A DNA stretch of 64,000 nucleotides from Lewinellaceae bacterium (GTDB lineage: Bacteria > Bacteroidota > Bacteroidia > Chitinophagales > Saprospiraceae). The translations under genes were made by a program, and so were the position numbers. Location: assembly GCA_016716135.1 (NCBI GenBank), contig JADJWX010000019.1, forward strand, positions 1 to 64,000, in the 5' to 3' direction. Positions within the stretch are counted from its first letter, which is position 1. Each line of letters opens with the position of its first letter. Shown here in pieces: positions 47,501 through 54,731 of this stretch. The notes under the pieces are model-generated. The model did not search any database. It had not been told where the DNA came from and saw nothing but the letters and a program-made list of their open reading frames with translations.

Positions 47501-48019
47501 TCCGTCATTGGATTGGGTATCAACCACAATCGTTGGCTTCGTTCCTGAATTGGCGATGAAAATGTCGGAAATCACGAGCGGGCTTTCCGTTTTCCTGTCG
47601 TCCGGGATTTCTTTCCAATCCCAATTATTTAACAGTGAATCTGAGGAATGCCCCAAGGAAACCAACAAATGATCTTTGACTGGTCCCGAGGTGTTTTTTG
47701 CCGAGATAATCAAGTCAATTCTGGATAAATCCGTTGATTGAACTGCGGCAATTTGGGAGACCTCCATAGGAGTGCCATTCATGTGCGGACTGATTTCAAA
47801 TTGTTCCCAGCCCGTTTTGCTTCCCGTTTTCTCCACTGTAAGGTGTAGCCTATGATCTGTACTGATGGATAACAAAATAGTATTGCCATAAATGTTTTGC
47901 AGGGCCAGGAAATCTCTTTGCGGTTCAATGAGCCGGACTCGTCTGAAATTGTCCATGAACTCGGTAGAGACGCTACAAGATGCTGCTACCTTTTCGAAGG
48001 GATTTGCGTAGGCTGTCAT
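44555..48019 (-). CDS. Unknown 1154-residue protein: N-terminal propeller-like, Ig-like and long helical regions
   Basis: Residues about 30-420 have regular beta-rich segments suggesting a lectin-like or WD-like propeller (QNIYGNTILLSISTDHRLH, ISNHKIAIWGRNAHQQIFYS, CLTFFAAGSGNNLIKA). Residues about 425-500 look like one immunoglobulin-like domain (ITHVVVHDINNCPLANVDVT). From about 540 onward it is almost all amphipathic or hydrophobic helix (ALSHAWNNVSNQAIEIASKL, SLLDIILLIGALPATTVYKI, VVIELFIILVDAIRAVL), as in pore-forming or helical toxins. There is no signal peptide. The family is not recognised; a cell-surface or toxin-like role is inference only. It carries a shared upstream element at 48073-48132 and lies below the sigma/anti-sigma pair. 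Confidence 0.5.
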   Translation of the reverse strand: MTAYANPFEKVAASCSVSTEFMDNFRRVRLIEPQRDFLALQNIYGNTILLSISTDHRLHLTVEKTGSKTGWEQFEISPHMNGTPMEVSQIAAVQSTDLSRIDLIISAKNTSGPVKDHLLVSLGHSSDSLLNNWDWKEIPDDRKTESPLVISDIFIANSGTKPTIVVDTQSNDGRDSIQRYYINPDGSQYWKSHGLAANLTAGTVQMCVGRSYHQRVDGIYTLGKNNNETHIIYTPLYNERNPGIAAPVTNLAFPSSQVGASMALAAASLPKYDTRGMTTLFVAGAGQLYYLHGGDQSNGTALKLLQSDDLYHDVEQLYVNISNHKIAIWGRNAHQQIFYSTCDLDDFETPDKWSKPLPILNGVTQLSPYINKANDCLTFFAAGSGNNLIKATQTADSSIWNSQPITLPDPGVPAKKGKAYITHVVVHDINNCPLANVDVTLSVEGSAGVYINDEYFALDSSPQKVRTDSSGELHITEWVDGCRGTSIKAQLSPEYVTDTNPMHKSMQKMARLDSVEKLNNAQYQDHKGNTYKLIPAGAKITDEQAQQLVSSVQALSHAWNNVSNQAIEIASKLEDVVGQNLERYQRVHDLDSGFHYVTHLASDVLRWAADTADSVVSVVKDTGSDVWHFIVKNGDKVVGFVIKTCDEVMKGLELLWKTIVGRLNDLWNYLMFVFDVADVMMTKDIFKCFVGFYFDQAKDWLKGVEGGLDEGIDSAKSALHRWAEDDSIDFSALRSPIMGFKGGHDNSKALSAPSKLLQSHFRHNVANAQTVPFKGFETVKDDLEHLLHKLAERVHDADGEIRQLIKDVRALIVYKGSLLDPDFVVLLRKIAVDIGELALTALRAILDVVIELFIILVDAIRAVLTKPFYIPVLSESLDYFFSLKDVSLLDIILLIGALPATTVYKIIHNKAPFPKDDPTTQLILSSPNYQAFKTAVKTATDQNIKWAKDSITISDRFKDIIFGTLHIAGGMANTLKTMLEMVEEEENGEAPGLSLPIGVLGLVAYGKEIIAHVLETPQAVKGSAVEIFSNILGSVGILQQLAFRILPGEMSGVSMEPIAAGVDVVLSSASMIPLTVDAFELCNEQPQPEAKEMSAGILDALSGILGHISTVTGFAGMLDQDEEFQSKHILVGIAGEAGTIAADLEIAEGFVMIA

Positions 48020-48072
48020 AATTCTTTTTTTTGTAACAAGTAAGCAGTCTAGGCTGCTAACTTGTTACGGCT

Positions 48073-48132
48073 AAAAATTCATTTCAAACCACAATTCCCA
48101 TTTTGGCTGAAAAGTGACCGGACAGGAACCAA
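48073..48132 (-). promoter_or_regulatory. Conserved upstream element, copy 2
   Basis: This 60-bp block lies 53 bp before the 1154-residue gene and matches 42611-42670 at 55 of 60 positions by eye. The minus strand reads GGTTCCTGTCCGGTCACTTT, then CAGCCAAAATGGGAATTGTG. A weaker similarity (TGTC..CACTTTTC..CAAAAT) occurs upstream of the sigma gene itself at about 49847-49866. The spacing fits a promoter or operator. Confidence 0.6.
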
Positions 48133-48233
48133 AAAATTTTCGATTGCCGTTTGGATGTAAAGAATACGATCGAATTTGGGACTTGACATTTAGCATAGAC
48201 CCACTCAATTCTGGCTTGGTAAGATGAATCAAC

Positions 48234-49127
48234 TTACCGAACCACGAACTTATTCACCAAGTAAATCCGTTCCGTCGCGGCGTCCTCAATCAGATAATAA
48301 TACAGGCCCGGAGAGGGTGCGAAGGATTTATCAGCCGAGATGCGGTAGGTATTGTCGCCTGCGGCTTCGGGACGAAGCGGCAGGCTGGAAACCGGATGAA
48401 AGGTTTCAAAGGCGGCTGGGTCGTTGGAAAAAATATAGAGGTTCAGCTTTTTGTCCCGCATATCCGCATCATCGGTGCGGAGCACTCCGGAAAAATGAAA
48501 CCTTATTGGGCTACCGGGTTTATCCAGGGGCACGTCGGGCATAGGCTGGGTGTCGGTCCATTGAAAATCGCCGGCGCGCAGGTTATTGCCGATCAGCAGT
48601 TCGAGGGCCGGCATGGGCTGAAAGTTAGCGGCAAAGAGTTTTGGCTGCTTTTTCTTTGAGTTGGGTGGGGAGGCCGGCGCATCATCTGCACGTTCTTCCT
48701 GTTTAGGCCCAGGTTTTTTTGGGTGGGGAGTTGCCTTTGTTGTATCCACGGGGCTTAGGTTCTGCTCGTTTGTACGGTTCTGACCATCGTGCATGGGTGA
48801 CGGCGCGGAGTTGGTAACCGGTTTTCCCGGTATGAGCCACCAAAGCAGTAAGGCAAGCACGGAAACGAGCAGCAGCCACCACCACAGCCGGGCAGGTCGA
48901 TTTTTTTCTTGTTTGGCCGCTTGTTCGCTAAGGGTCTGCAAGTTTTTACGCAGGGCATTTTCCGGCGTATCGGCCAGGAACTCCTGCATATCGCGGTTCA
49001 GCTGTACTTCCTCGGCCAGTTCGGGGTTGGCGGCCATTTCCAGTTCAAACGCCTCCCGTTCGGCTTGGGTCATCAAGCCGTCGAGGTATTGTTGAATCTG
49101 GTGATATGTCTCGTCGTTAAAGGCCAT
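48234..49127 (-). CDS. Membrane anti-sigma-like regulator
   Basis: This encodes 297 residues. The N-terminal 70 residues (YHQIQQYLDGLMTQAEREAF, ELAEEVQLNRDMQEFL) match the helical cytoplasmic domain of anti-sigma factors that bind region 2/4 of an ECF sigma. One membrane helix follows (WWWLLLVSVLALLLWWLIPG, about 82-101), then a Pro/Lys/Ser-rich periplasmic linker and a beta-rich domain (RFHFSGVLRTDDADMRDKKL, GLYYYLIEDAATERIYLVNKF). It starts 17 bp downstream of the sigma gene. The likely job is holding the sigma factor at the membrane until an envelope signal arrives; the exact sensing mechanism is unknown. It lacks a zinc-finger motif. Confidence 0.75.
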   Translation of the reverse strand: MAFNDETYHQIQQYLDGLMTQAEREAFELEMAANPELAEEVQLNRDMQEFLADTPENALRKNLQTLSEQAAKQEKNRPARLWWWLLLVSVLALLLWWLIPGKPVTNSAPSPMHDGQNRTNEQNLSPVDTTKATPHPKKPGPKQEERADDAPASPPNSKKKQPKLFAANFQPMPALELLIGNNLRAGDFQWTDTQPMPDVPLDKPGSPIRFHFSGVLRTDDADMRDKKLNLYIFSNDPAAFETFHPVSSLPLRPEAAGDNTYRISADKSFAPSPGLYYYLIEDAATERIYLVNKFVVR

Positions 49128-49144
49128 TATTACCTTGAATTACA

Positions 49145-49708
49145 TCATTCTTTTAAAGCCCGATACTCCGGGTCGTTGCGGACCATGTCGGTCAGTTGTA
49201 TTTTACATTTGTATTTTTTGCGTTTGGCATAATCCTCAGAATAGCCCATTTTTTGTGCTATTTCTTTGCTGGATTCGCCGTTAAACAAGAGTTTTAGAGC
49301 CTGTTGACACTCCTCCGATAATTTTTGGAAGTATTTGTTAAAAAGTTCCCATTTGCGGCTTTTCAACATGGTTTCAGCAAAATCATCTTCAAACCCAAAT
49401 TCCCTTTTCGACTCAAAAGGAACCTCTTTATTCCATTTTTTTTTCAATTGTTTTAACCAGAGCCTCCTGCAGATACTGAACAGATAGACATGAAATCGTG
49501 TGGTCAATACCAGTTCCTGCTTCGAAACCTTTTTAAAAATTATCACGATAGCGTCCTGAAACACATCCCGGGCATCATCGGGTGTACCGGAGTTTTTCGT
49601 CACATAGCGCTGCACTCCAGGCAGGCTCTCCTTATAAATCTGCTGAAGCACCTCAAAATCATTTTGAGCAATTCCTTTTAAGTAAAAATCCTCCTCCAGC
49701 GATGACAT
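49145..49708 (-). CDS. ECF-type sigma-70 family RNA polymerase sigma factor
   Basis: This encodes 187 residues. Region 2 is seen as AQNDFEVLQQIYKESLPGVQ, DARDVFQDAIVIIFKKVS (conserved DxxQDxFxxhxK-like segment) and RFHVYLFSICRRLWLKQLKK. Region 4 follows as FQKLSEECQQALKLLFNGES and the helix-turn-helix SSKEIAQKMGYSEDYAKRKK. Such sigma factors direct RNA polymerase to a small regulon and are held by a partner anti-sigma, here the next gene (48234-49127). Likely targets are the genes carrying the shared 60-bp element. No classical promoter was confirmed; a region resembling that element lies about 140-160 bp upstream. Confidence 0.85.
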   Translation of the reverse strand: MSSLEEDFYLKGIAQNDFEVLQQIYKESLPGVQRYVTKNSGTPDDARDVFQDAIVIIFKKVSKQELVLTTRFHVYLFSICRRLWLKQLKKKWNKEVPFESKREFGFEDDFAETMLKSRKWELFNKYFQKLSEECQQALKLLFNGESSKEIAQKMGYSEDYAKRKKYKCKIQLTDMVRNDPEYRALKE

Positions 49709-50179
49709 GGTGTTGCTTGTTATTGCCTTGTTTATAACAATAGTTCGTGAACTTTTGCTGTTGGCGTCCTCGCCACAACTTCTTTTTCGGTCAATTTCAA
49801 TGATTTATAAATTCTTCATGAACTATTATTATTAGGACGAAACAAAATTTTGAGAAAAGTGCGACACTTTCAAAATTTATGGCGCTTGTTTTTCGGTGCA
49901 ATGATTCAAAAAAAATTACTAGCAAAGCCTTTTTTCAGCGCTCTTGGGAAGGATTTGTGTGTTTTTTTTGACGTTCCCCTCGGTTTTCAAAGATTTTTTG
50001 AATTCCTGTAAATTAGAAAATTCGCTAACGCCTTGCTTTTGGCACTGACAAATCCCCCGAATAATTCTCTGTACCAGCCTGCTGGGCAAAGTCTTTTGAC
50101 TTCGGCCGAATCTATATCAGACTTTGTCCGGGGTAGGTGTTCGTAACAAAATATAATCAAGGCGTGGACAGTTTCAGCC
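49709..50179. other. Divergence-free gap upstream of the sigma gene
   Basis: It holds the probable regulatory region of the sigma gene. An imperfect inverted pair, AATAGTTCGTGAA (about 49739) and TTCATGAACTATT (about 49815), could be an operator. A stretch at 49847-49866 weakly resembles the 60-bp element found at 42611 and 48073. From about 49880 to 50180 nothing is recognised. One short frame (49987-50205) reads partly over the transposase remnant and is not protein-like. Confidence 0.4.
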
Positions 50180-50306
50180 TTAATCGCCCACATGCGCATA
50201 TCCAATTATCGGAGCAATATCAATAACCGAAATATCCACCAAGCCCTTACCTCCTGAGTAATCTATCGCACTGCTATACCTGTAATGCTCGGCCACCTCT
50301 ACCCAG
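50180..50306 (-). pseudogene. Tail of a REP-associated (Y1) transposase fused to the comM 3' end
   Basis: The minus strand reads GWVEVAEHYRYSSAIDYSGG and KGLVDISVIDIAPIIGYAHVGD before a stop at 50180. This is the complete C-terminal tail of a RAYT-type transposase, overlapping the last codons of comM in another frame. The catalytic domain is missing. It is the best-preserved of the three copies and serves as the reference for the remnants at 27474 and 37629. Confidence 0.7.
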
Positions 50307-51861
50307 CCCAGCCCTCCCGATCCAAACTCCGATAATGAATCGCCTCCGACAAATCCTCAATCCGAATCCTGTCGCTCCCACCCAAATCCGCCGCCGTGCG
50401 CGCCACCTTCAAAATTCGGTCATAAGCCCGCGCGCTCAGTTGCAGCCGCTCCATCGCCGTTTTTAAAAGCAAAATCCCGGCCTGATCCAAGGCGCACACC
50501 TCCCGTACCATCCGGCTCGGCATCTGCGCATTGGAATACACATCGGGCAAATCCTTGAAACGGGCTTCCTGCACCGCGCGGGCCTGCAACACACGCTTCC
50601 GGATTTCAGCACTGGTGATCTTGGGACGCTCCAGCCCGGTAAGTTCGTCGTACGACACCGGCGTAACCTCCACATGCAGGTCGATGCGGTCGAGCAAGGG
50701 GCCGGAAATTTTGGACACGTAGCGTTTGACCACGCCGGGGCCGCACACGCAATCTTTGTCCGGGTGGTTGTAGTAGCCGCAGGGGCAGGGGTTCATGCTG
50801 GCAACCAGCATAAAACTGGCAGGATAGTCTACCGAAACCTTGGCGCGGCTGATCGTCACCCGCCGTTCTTCCATCGGCTGGCGCATCACTTCGAGCACGG
50901 TTCGTTTGAACTCGGGCAATTCATCCAGAAAAAGCACGCCGTTGTGCGCCACGCTGATCTCTCCGGGCATGGGGTCGGAGCCGCCGCCAACCAGGGCCAC
51001 GTCGCTGATGGTATGGTGGGGCGCCCGGAAGGGGCGGGTGGTTACCAGGGCGGTGTTGCCGGCCAGCACCCCGGCCACGGAGTGAATTTTGGTGGTTTCC
51101 AGCGCTTCGTGCAGGCTGAGCGGCGGCAAAATGGTGGGCAGGCGCCGGGCCAGCATGGTTTTGCCGGCGCCGGGTGGCCCGATCAGGATGACATTGTGCC
51201 CGCCCGCTGCGGCAAGCTCCAGCGCGCGCTTGATGTTTTCCTGGCCGCGTACGTCGGAAAAATCCACATTGTAATTATCCAGGTTGGCAGCAAATTCTTC
51301 CCGGGCGTTTACTTGCATGGGGGAAATCGTGCTGCTACCGGACAATACCTCGATGGCTTCGTTGAGCGACTCCACGCCGTACACTTCCAGATCACTGACG
51401 ATGGCTGCCTCCCGGGCATTGATTTTGGGCAGGATAAAGCCCCGGAATTTTTCTTTGCGCGCCTGTATGGCTATGGGCAAAGCCCCTTTTATAGGCCGCA
51501 ATGATCCGTCGAGCGAGAGCTCGCCCATGATAAAAAAGCCGTCCAGATTGTCTTCCGGGATGACACCGGTAGCAGCCAGCATTCCGATGGTGATCGGCAG
51601 ATCGAAGGCCGAGCCTTCCTTGCGCAGGTTGGCAGGCGCCAAATTGATGATGGTCTTAAAACGGGGCAAGCGGAGGCCGGAGTTTTTCAGGGCTGCTTCG
51701 GTGCGTTGCTGGCCTTCGCGCACGGCGTTGTCGGGCAAACCAACGATAAAGTAGCCGGGTTTGTCGGCCGTAGTGCCCAGCGCCCCGCCGGTGTTTACTT
51801 CAATGGTGATGGTTTGTGCATCAACGCCGCGTACGGCGGCTGCAAAGGTTTTGACTAACAT
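50299..51861 (-). CDS. comM: YifB/ComM-family Mg-chelatase-like AAA+ ATPase
   Basis: This encodes 520 residues. The N-terminal ChlI-like domain (VKTFAAAVRGVDAQTITIEV, GLPDNAVREGQQRTEAALKN) is followed by an AAA+ core with Walker A GPPGAGKTMLARRLP, Walker B VLFLDELPEF, sensor-type SMNPCPCGYYNHPDK, and a C-terminal helical domain (RMVREVCALDQAGILLL, RIEDLSEAIHYRSLDREGW). ComM is a hexameric helicase that promotes branch migration during natural transformation. I chose MLVKTF at 51861 as the start; the frame upstream lacks family sequence. The gene's 3' end is duplicated twice in the window (37838-38085 and 27621-27866), and comM is a known integration hot spot in other bacteria. Confidence 0.9.
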   Translation of the reverse strand: MLVKTFAAAVRGVDAQTITIEVNTGGALGTTADKPGYFIVGLPDNAVREGQQRTEAALKNSGLRLPRFKTIINLAPANLRKEGSAFDLPITIGMLAATGVIPEDNLDGFFIMGELSLDGSLRPIKGALPIAIQARKEKFRGFILPKINAREAAIVSDLEVYGVESLNEAIEVLSGSSTISPMQVNAREEFAANLDNYNVDFSDVRGQENIKRALELAAAGGHNVILIGPPGAGKTMLARRLPTILPPLSLHEALETTKIHSVAGVLAGNTALVTTRPFRAPHHTISDVALVGGGSDPMPGEISVAHNGVLFLDELPEFKRTVLEVMRQPMEERRVTISRAKVSVDYPASFMLVASMNPCPCGYYNHPDKDCVCGPGVVKRYVSKISGPLLDRIDLHVEVTPVSYDELTGLERPKITSAEIRKRVLQARAVQEARFKDLPDVYSNAQMPSRMVREVCALDQAGILLLKTAMERLQLSARAYDRILKVARTAADLGGSDRIRIEDLSEAIHYRSLDREGWAG

Positions 51862-52439
51862 GGTTTCGAGTGCGGCGTGTGGAGTTGCGAGTGCGGAGTG
51901 TTCACCCATTGCGTTGCAGGGCAAATTGAATACAGATGAAGGTAGACAGATAGCGATTTGCCTGCTACAGTTGGTCCGGGATTTAAAAGTATTTTTTTTA
52001 TTTAAACTAATCCTAAAGGGTTCACTTTCAGTTGATTGCCGTTTTGTTTCCATTCATTCAAGGTTGGCGTTTTTTAATGTCTGGTGCCTGGCCAAAGGTT
52101 CAGGTGGAAGTTTGGGATAGCCCACCTTTCGAGCATGTTGGAGATTTTCTCACCGGGCCCAAAACAGTTCTTTTTACGCCTTTTATCGCCTTTTTTCAGG
52201 CACTTAGCTGGGCCAGGCACCTGAAAACTGTCAAAAAAAGCCCTTGTTTTTGCCTCCGGCAGAAAAATCCCCAACATGCTCTTAAAAAGCAAGCGCCGGG
52301 TTTCGGAAAAAAAAGAGGCCGGCCTGGAAAGTAAGCTACGCCAAACCAAAGGCGTGATAGACATTTGATCAGCACAACAACCAGAGTAAGCGCAGACAGG
52401 CGGATTTCGAAAAAACGGGAAAATGCGCGTGTAAAAATC
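51862..52439. repeat. Gene-free stretch with an inverted repeat GGTGCCTGGCC / GGCCAGGCACC
   Basis: Between comM and the LytTR regulator. The arms 52083-52093 and 52211-52221 enclose 117 bp and may bound a small palindromic insertion. Short frames covering it read as low-quality sequence and are not called. The first part (51862-52060) should contain the comM promoter, not identified. Confidence 0.45.
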
Positions 52440-53207
52440 TCAGCCCGGCGTGATGGAACGGAGTCGTGCCATCAGACTGCCCAAATGTTCGCTGGCAACC
52501 GGAACCAGCGCGTTGTTCGTCAGGCTGATCTGGTAGGTTTCTTTGCGGATCTGGCGGATCATGTGTACGTTAACCAAAAAACTCCGGTGTACCCGAAAAA
52601 ACCGCTGCGGGTCGAGCAGCGCTTCGAAATGGCGCAGTGGTTTGGCTGCGGTCACCGTTTTTCCGACACTTAGATAGATTGAGGTATAGGCGCCGTTGGC
52701 TTCACAATGGGTGATCTCCCGTGTGTCGAGTACCTCTACGGTTTGCTGGCTGTTGACTACAATGCGGGCAACCTGCGGACGGTCTTTCAACAGCTCCTGC
52801 AGGGTTTGTTGCAGCACCTCGAACTGCTGGCGAAAATTATCCTGGTTGTAAAACCGGATTTTTTCAAAGGTCTGCACAAGCCGTTCGGGCGTTACCGGTT
52901 TGAGTAAAAAATCAATCGCTGCCGTGGAAAATGCCCGGATGGCATGTTCTTCAAAAGTGGTCACAAAAACAACCGGGATGAAATGGCGGGGCAACTGCCG
53001 CAGCAGTTCAAAACCGTCCATGTTTGGCAGGTGAATATCGGAGAAAATTAAATCGGGCTTCGGATGCCTGCGGATATACTCCAGGGCTTCTTCCGCACAA
53101 TTAAACGTGGCCCCGACATCCCAGTCGGCACTGCTGGCAGCAATCTGTTGCTTCAGATGCTCGATATCGGACGGGTTGTTATCAATGATTATAAGATTAC
53201 GAGGCAT
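52440..53207 (-). CDS. LytTR-type response regulator
   Basis: This encodes 255 residues. The N-terminal receiver domain has LIIIDNNPSDIEHLKQQI, phospho-Asp in DLIFSDIHLPNMDGFEL, Thr-like switch VVFVTTFEEHAIRAF and Lys in FLLKPVTPERL. A short coiled linker (QFEVLQQTLQELLKD) precedes the LytTR DNA-binding domain (about 155-255: EITHCEANGAYTSIYLSVGK, FFRVHRSFLVNVHMIRQI, NNALVPVASEHLGSLMARL). It should bind DNA upstream of its targets after phosphorylation. No histidine kinase gene lies beside it, so the partner is encoded elsewhere. It is divergent from the M57 protease gene. Confidence 0.88.
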   Translation of the reverse strand: MPRNLIIIDNNPSDIEHLKQQIAASSADWDVGATFNCAEEALEYIRRHPKPDLIFSDIHLPNMDGFELLRQLPRHFIPVVFVTTFEEHAIRAFSTAAIDFLLKPVTPERLVQTFEKIRFYNQDNFRQQFEVLQQTLQELLKDRPQVARIVVNSQQTVEVLDTREITHCEANGAYTSIYLSVGKTVTAAKPLRHFEALLDPQRFFRVHRSFLVNVHMIRQIRKETYQISLTNNALVPVASEHLGSLMARLRSITPG

Positions 53208-53412
53208 GTTCAGGCATGTTTACTGCACCCCGTACAGGCAGGGCGGTAAGTGTCGAGAAACATTTTCCAATCAGTAGGGGCACGAGCGGGATGTCGGGGT
53301 TGAAGATAACGGGATTCCCGCACTTGACTGCCGCGAAACGAAAAATCCTGTCCTGCACAGGAAATTATACACCCTTCTTTTTATTCCTTTTCACACTTTA
53401 ATTCTTACTGCA

Positions 53413-54543
53413 ATGCACAAATTGTTCTGCACACTGCTTTTACTGCTTTTCTCCGGGCTTACCCTCACGCAGTATTCCTGTAAAAAGGACGATTCCAATG
53501 CCCCCGGCGGCGACGATCAATTGATCCGTGATTACCTGATCGGCCTGGGTATTGATGAAAGCCATTTTCAGATTGGCGCTGATTTCGTAACCTATGAAGA
53601 CGATGCCGGCTGGGATAAAAAAGCCCTCTTGATGACGATCCGCGGTGAAGTTTTTGACCTGCCCTCCGATCCCGACGCACCCGCCGGCGCCGCGGACCGC
53701 CAGCGGGGTATTGTGGAAACATCCTACACGGATGCCGTGACCGCCACCAGTGTGACCACGCTCAAGTATTTCATCCGCAGCAGCGTCAGCGCCGATTGTG
53801 GTACTGCCTGGGTAACGGCCATTGCCGATGGTGTAGCCGCCTGGAATGCGGCTTCGTACACGCGCGTTGCACTGGCATCTACCACCAGCCAAAGCAGCGC
53901 CCACATTGTTTTTGGCTCCGACGCCGATACCGGCATGCCGAGCTCGCACCAAAACCTCGGTTCCTCTACGGTTGCCAGAGCCGGCTTTCCCTCCGCCGGT
54001 GTCGTGTGGAAATGGATTTCCATCAACGACACACAAGACAGCTGGGGCAGTAAAAAGAAAACGGTCATGCACGAAATCGGCCACTGCCTGGGCTACCGCC
54101 ACACCGACTCGTCCGACGGCGGCCCGATCCACGGCACACCGGCCACAGAATCCGGTTCGATCATGAACCAGGGCAGCAATACCAGCCCCGCCTTCACCTC
54201 CAACGACAACCGCGCCATACGGATGTACTACCCGGATAACTACGCCACACCGACCAGCTTTACCGCCACGAAATATTCCAGCGGAACAGTCCGGCTGACC
54301 TACACGAACCCCAACTGGCTCACCAAGCCTTACTACTGGGTACGGGTGTACCGGTACAATGCTTCGGGCAGCCTGCTGAATTATAAGGATTTTCAGTCCA
54401 ATACCAACGCCAGCAACGGCGTGCATCAATTCAACTGGAGTGGCCATACAGCCGGCACTACCTACCGTTTTGCCGTCAAAGGATTTAACTTCAGGAAAGA
54501 TGTCCTCGGAACGATCTCCGGGCAGGCTACCGTGACGCTGTAG
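53413..54543 (+). CDS. M57-family (HEIGH-type) zinc metalloprotease lipoprotein
   Basis: This encodes 376 residues. A lipoprotein signal peptide, MHKLFCTLLLLLFSGLTLTQ, leads to a Cys in YSCKKDD. The M57 domain contains the zinc motif MHEIGHCLGYRHTD (HExxHxxGxxH), with the following MNQGSNTSPAFTSNDNRAIR region near the Met turn. The C-terminal 95 residues (SFTATKYSSGTVRLTYTNPN, YRFAVKGFNFRKDVLGTISG) look like one fibronectin-type III domain. The protease should be anchored in the envelope and cut extracellular proteins. It is adjacent to, but divergent from, the LytTR gene. The opposite-strand long frame here is a shadow. Confidence 0.85.
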   Translation: MHKLFCTLLLLLFSGLTLTQYSCKKDDSNAPGGDDQLIRDYLIGLGIDESHFQIGADFVTYEDDAGWDKKALLMTIRGEVFDLPSDPDAPAGAADRQRGIVETSYTDAVTATSVTTLKYFIRSSVSADCGTAWVTAIADGVAAWNAASYTRVALASTTSQSSAHIVFGSDADTGMPSSHQNLGSSTVARAGFPSAGVVWKWISINDTQDSWGSKKKTVMHEIGHCLGYRHTDSSDGGPIHGTPATESGSIMNQGSNTSPAFTSNDNRAIRMYYPDNYATPTSFTATKYSSGTVRLTYTNPNWLTKPYYWVRVYRYNASGSLLNYKDFQSNTNASNGVHQFNWSGHTAGTTYRFAVKGFNFRKDVLGTISGQATVTL

Positions 54544-54731
54544 TCCGTTTTTTCCAATTTGTACCAATGCGGCATCGTGCTGCAAGGGCTATTCCAGGCA
54601 AAATGGGATGGCCCTTGCTGGTATTTTACACCTTTTGCTCAACCATCTGTGTCGGCTTTTTTCTTAAAATGGGTAAATTAACCGACACTGCCTACTTTCG
54701 CAGCGCGCTAATACTTAACGCCTTCAAAATT

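Noticed and set aside
49987..50205. 72-residue minus-strand frame downstream of comM
   Set aside because: Its first codons are the transposase tail read in a different frame; no independent evidence of coding.
53440..54585. 381-residue frame opposite the M57 protease
   Set aside because: It is antisense to a well-supported lipoprotein protease with a complete zinc motif; the reverse frame has no motif, and Gly/Val/Arg-rich composition explains its openness.
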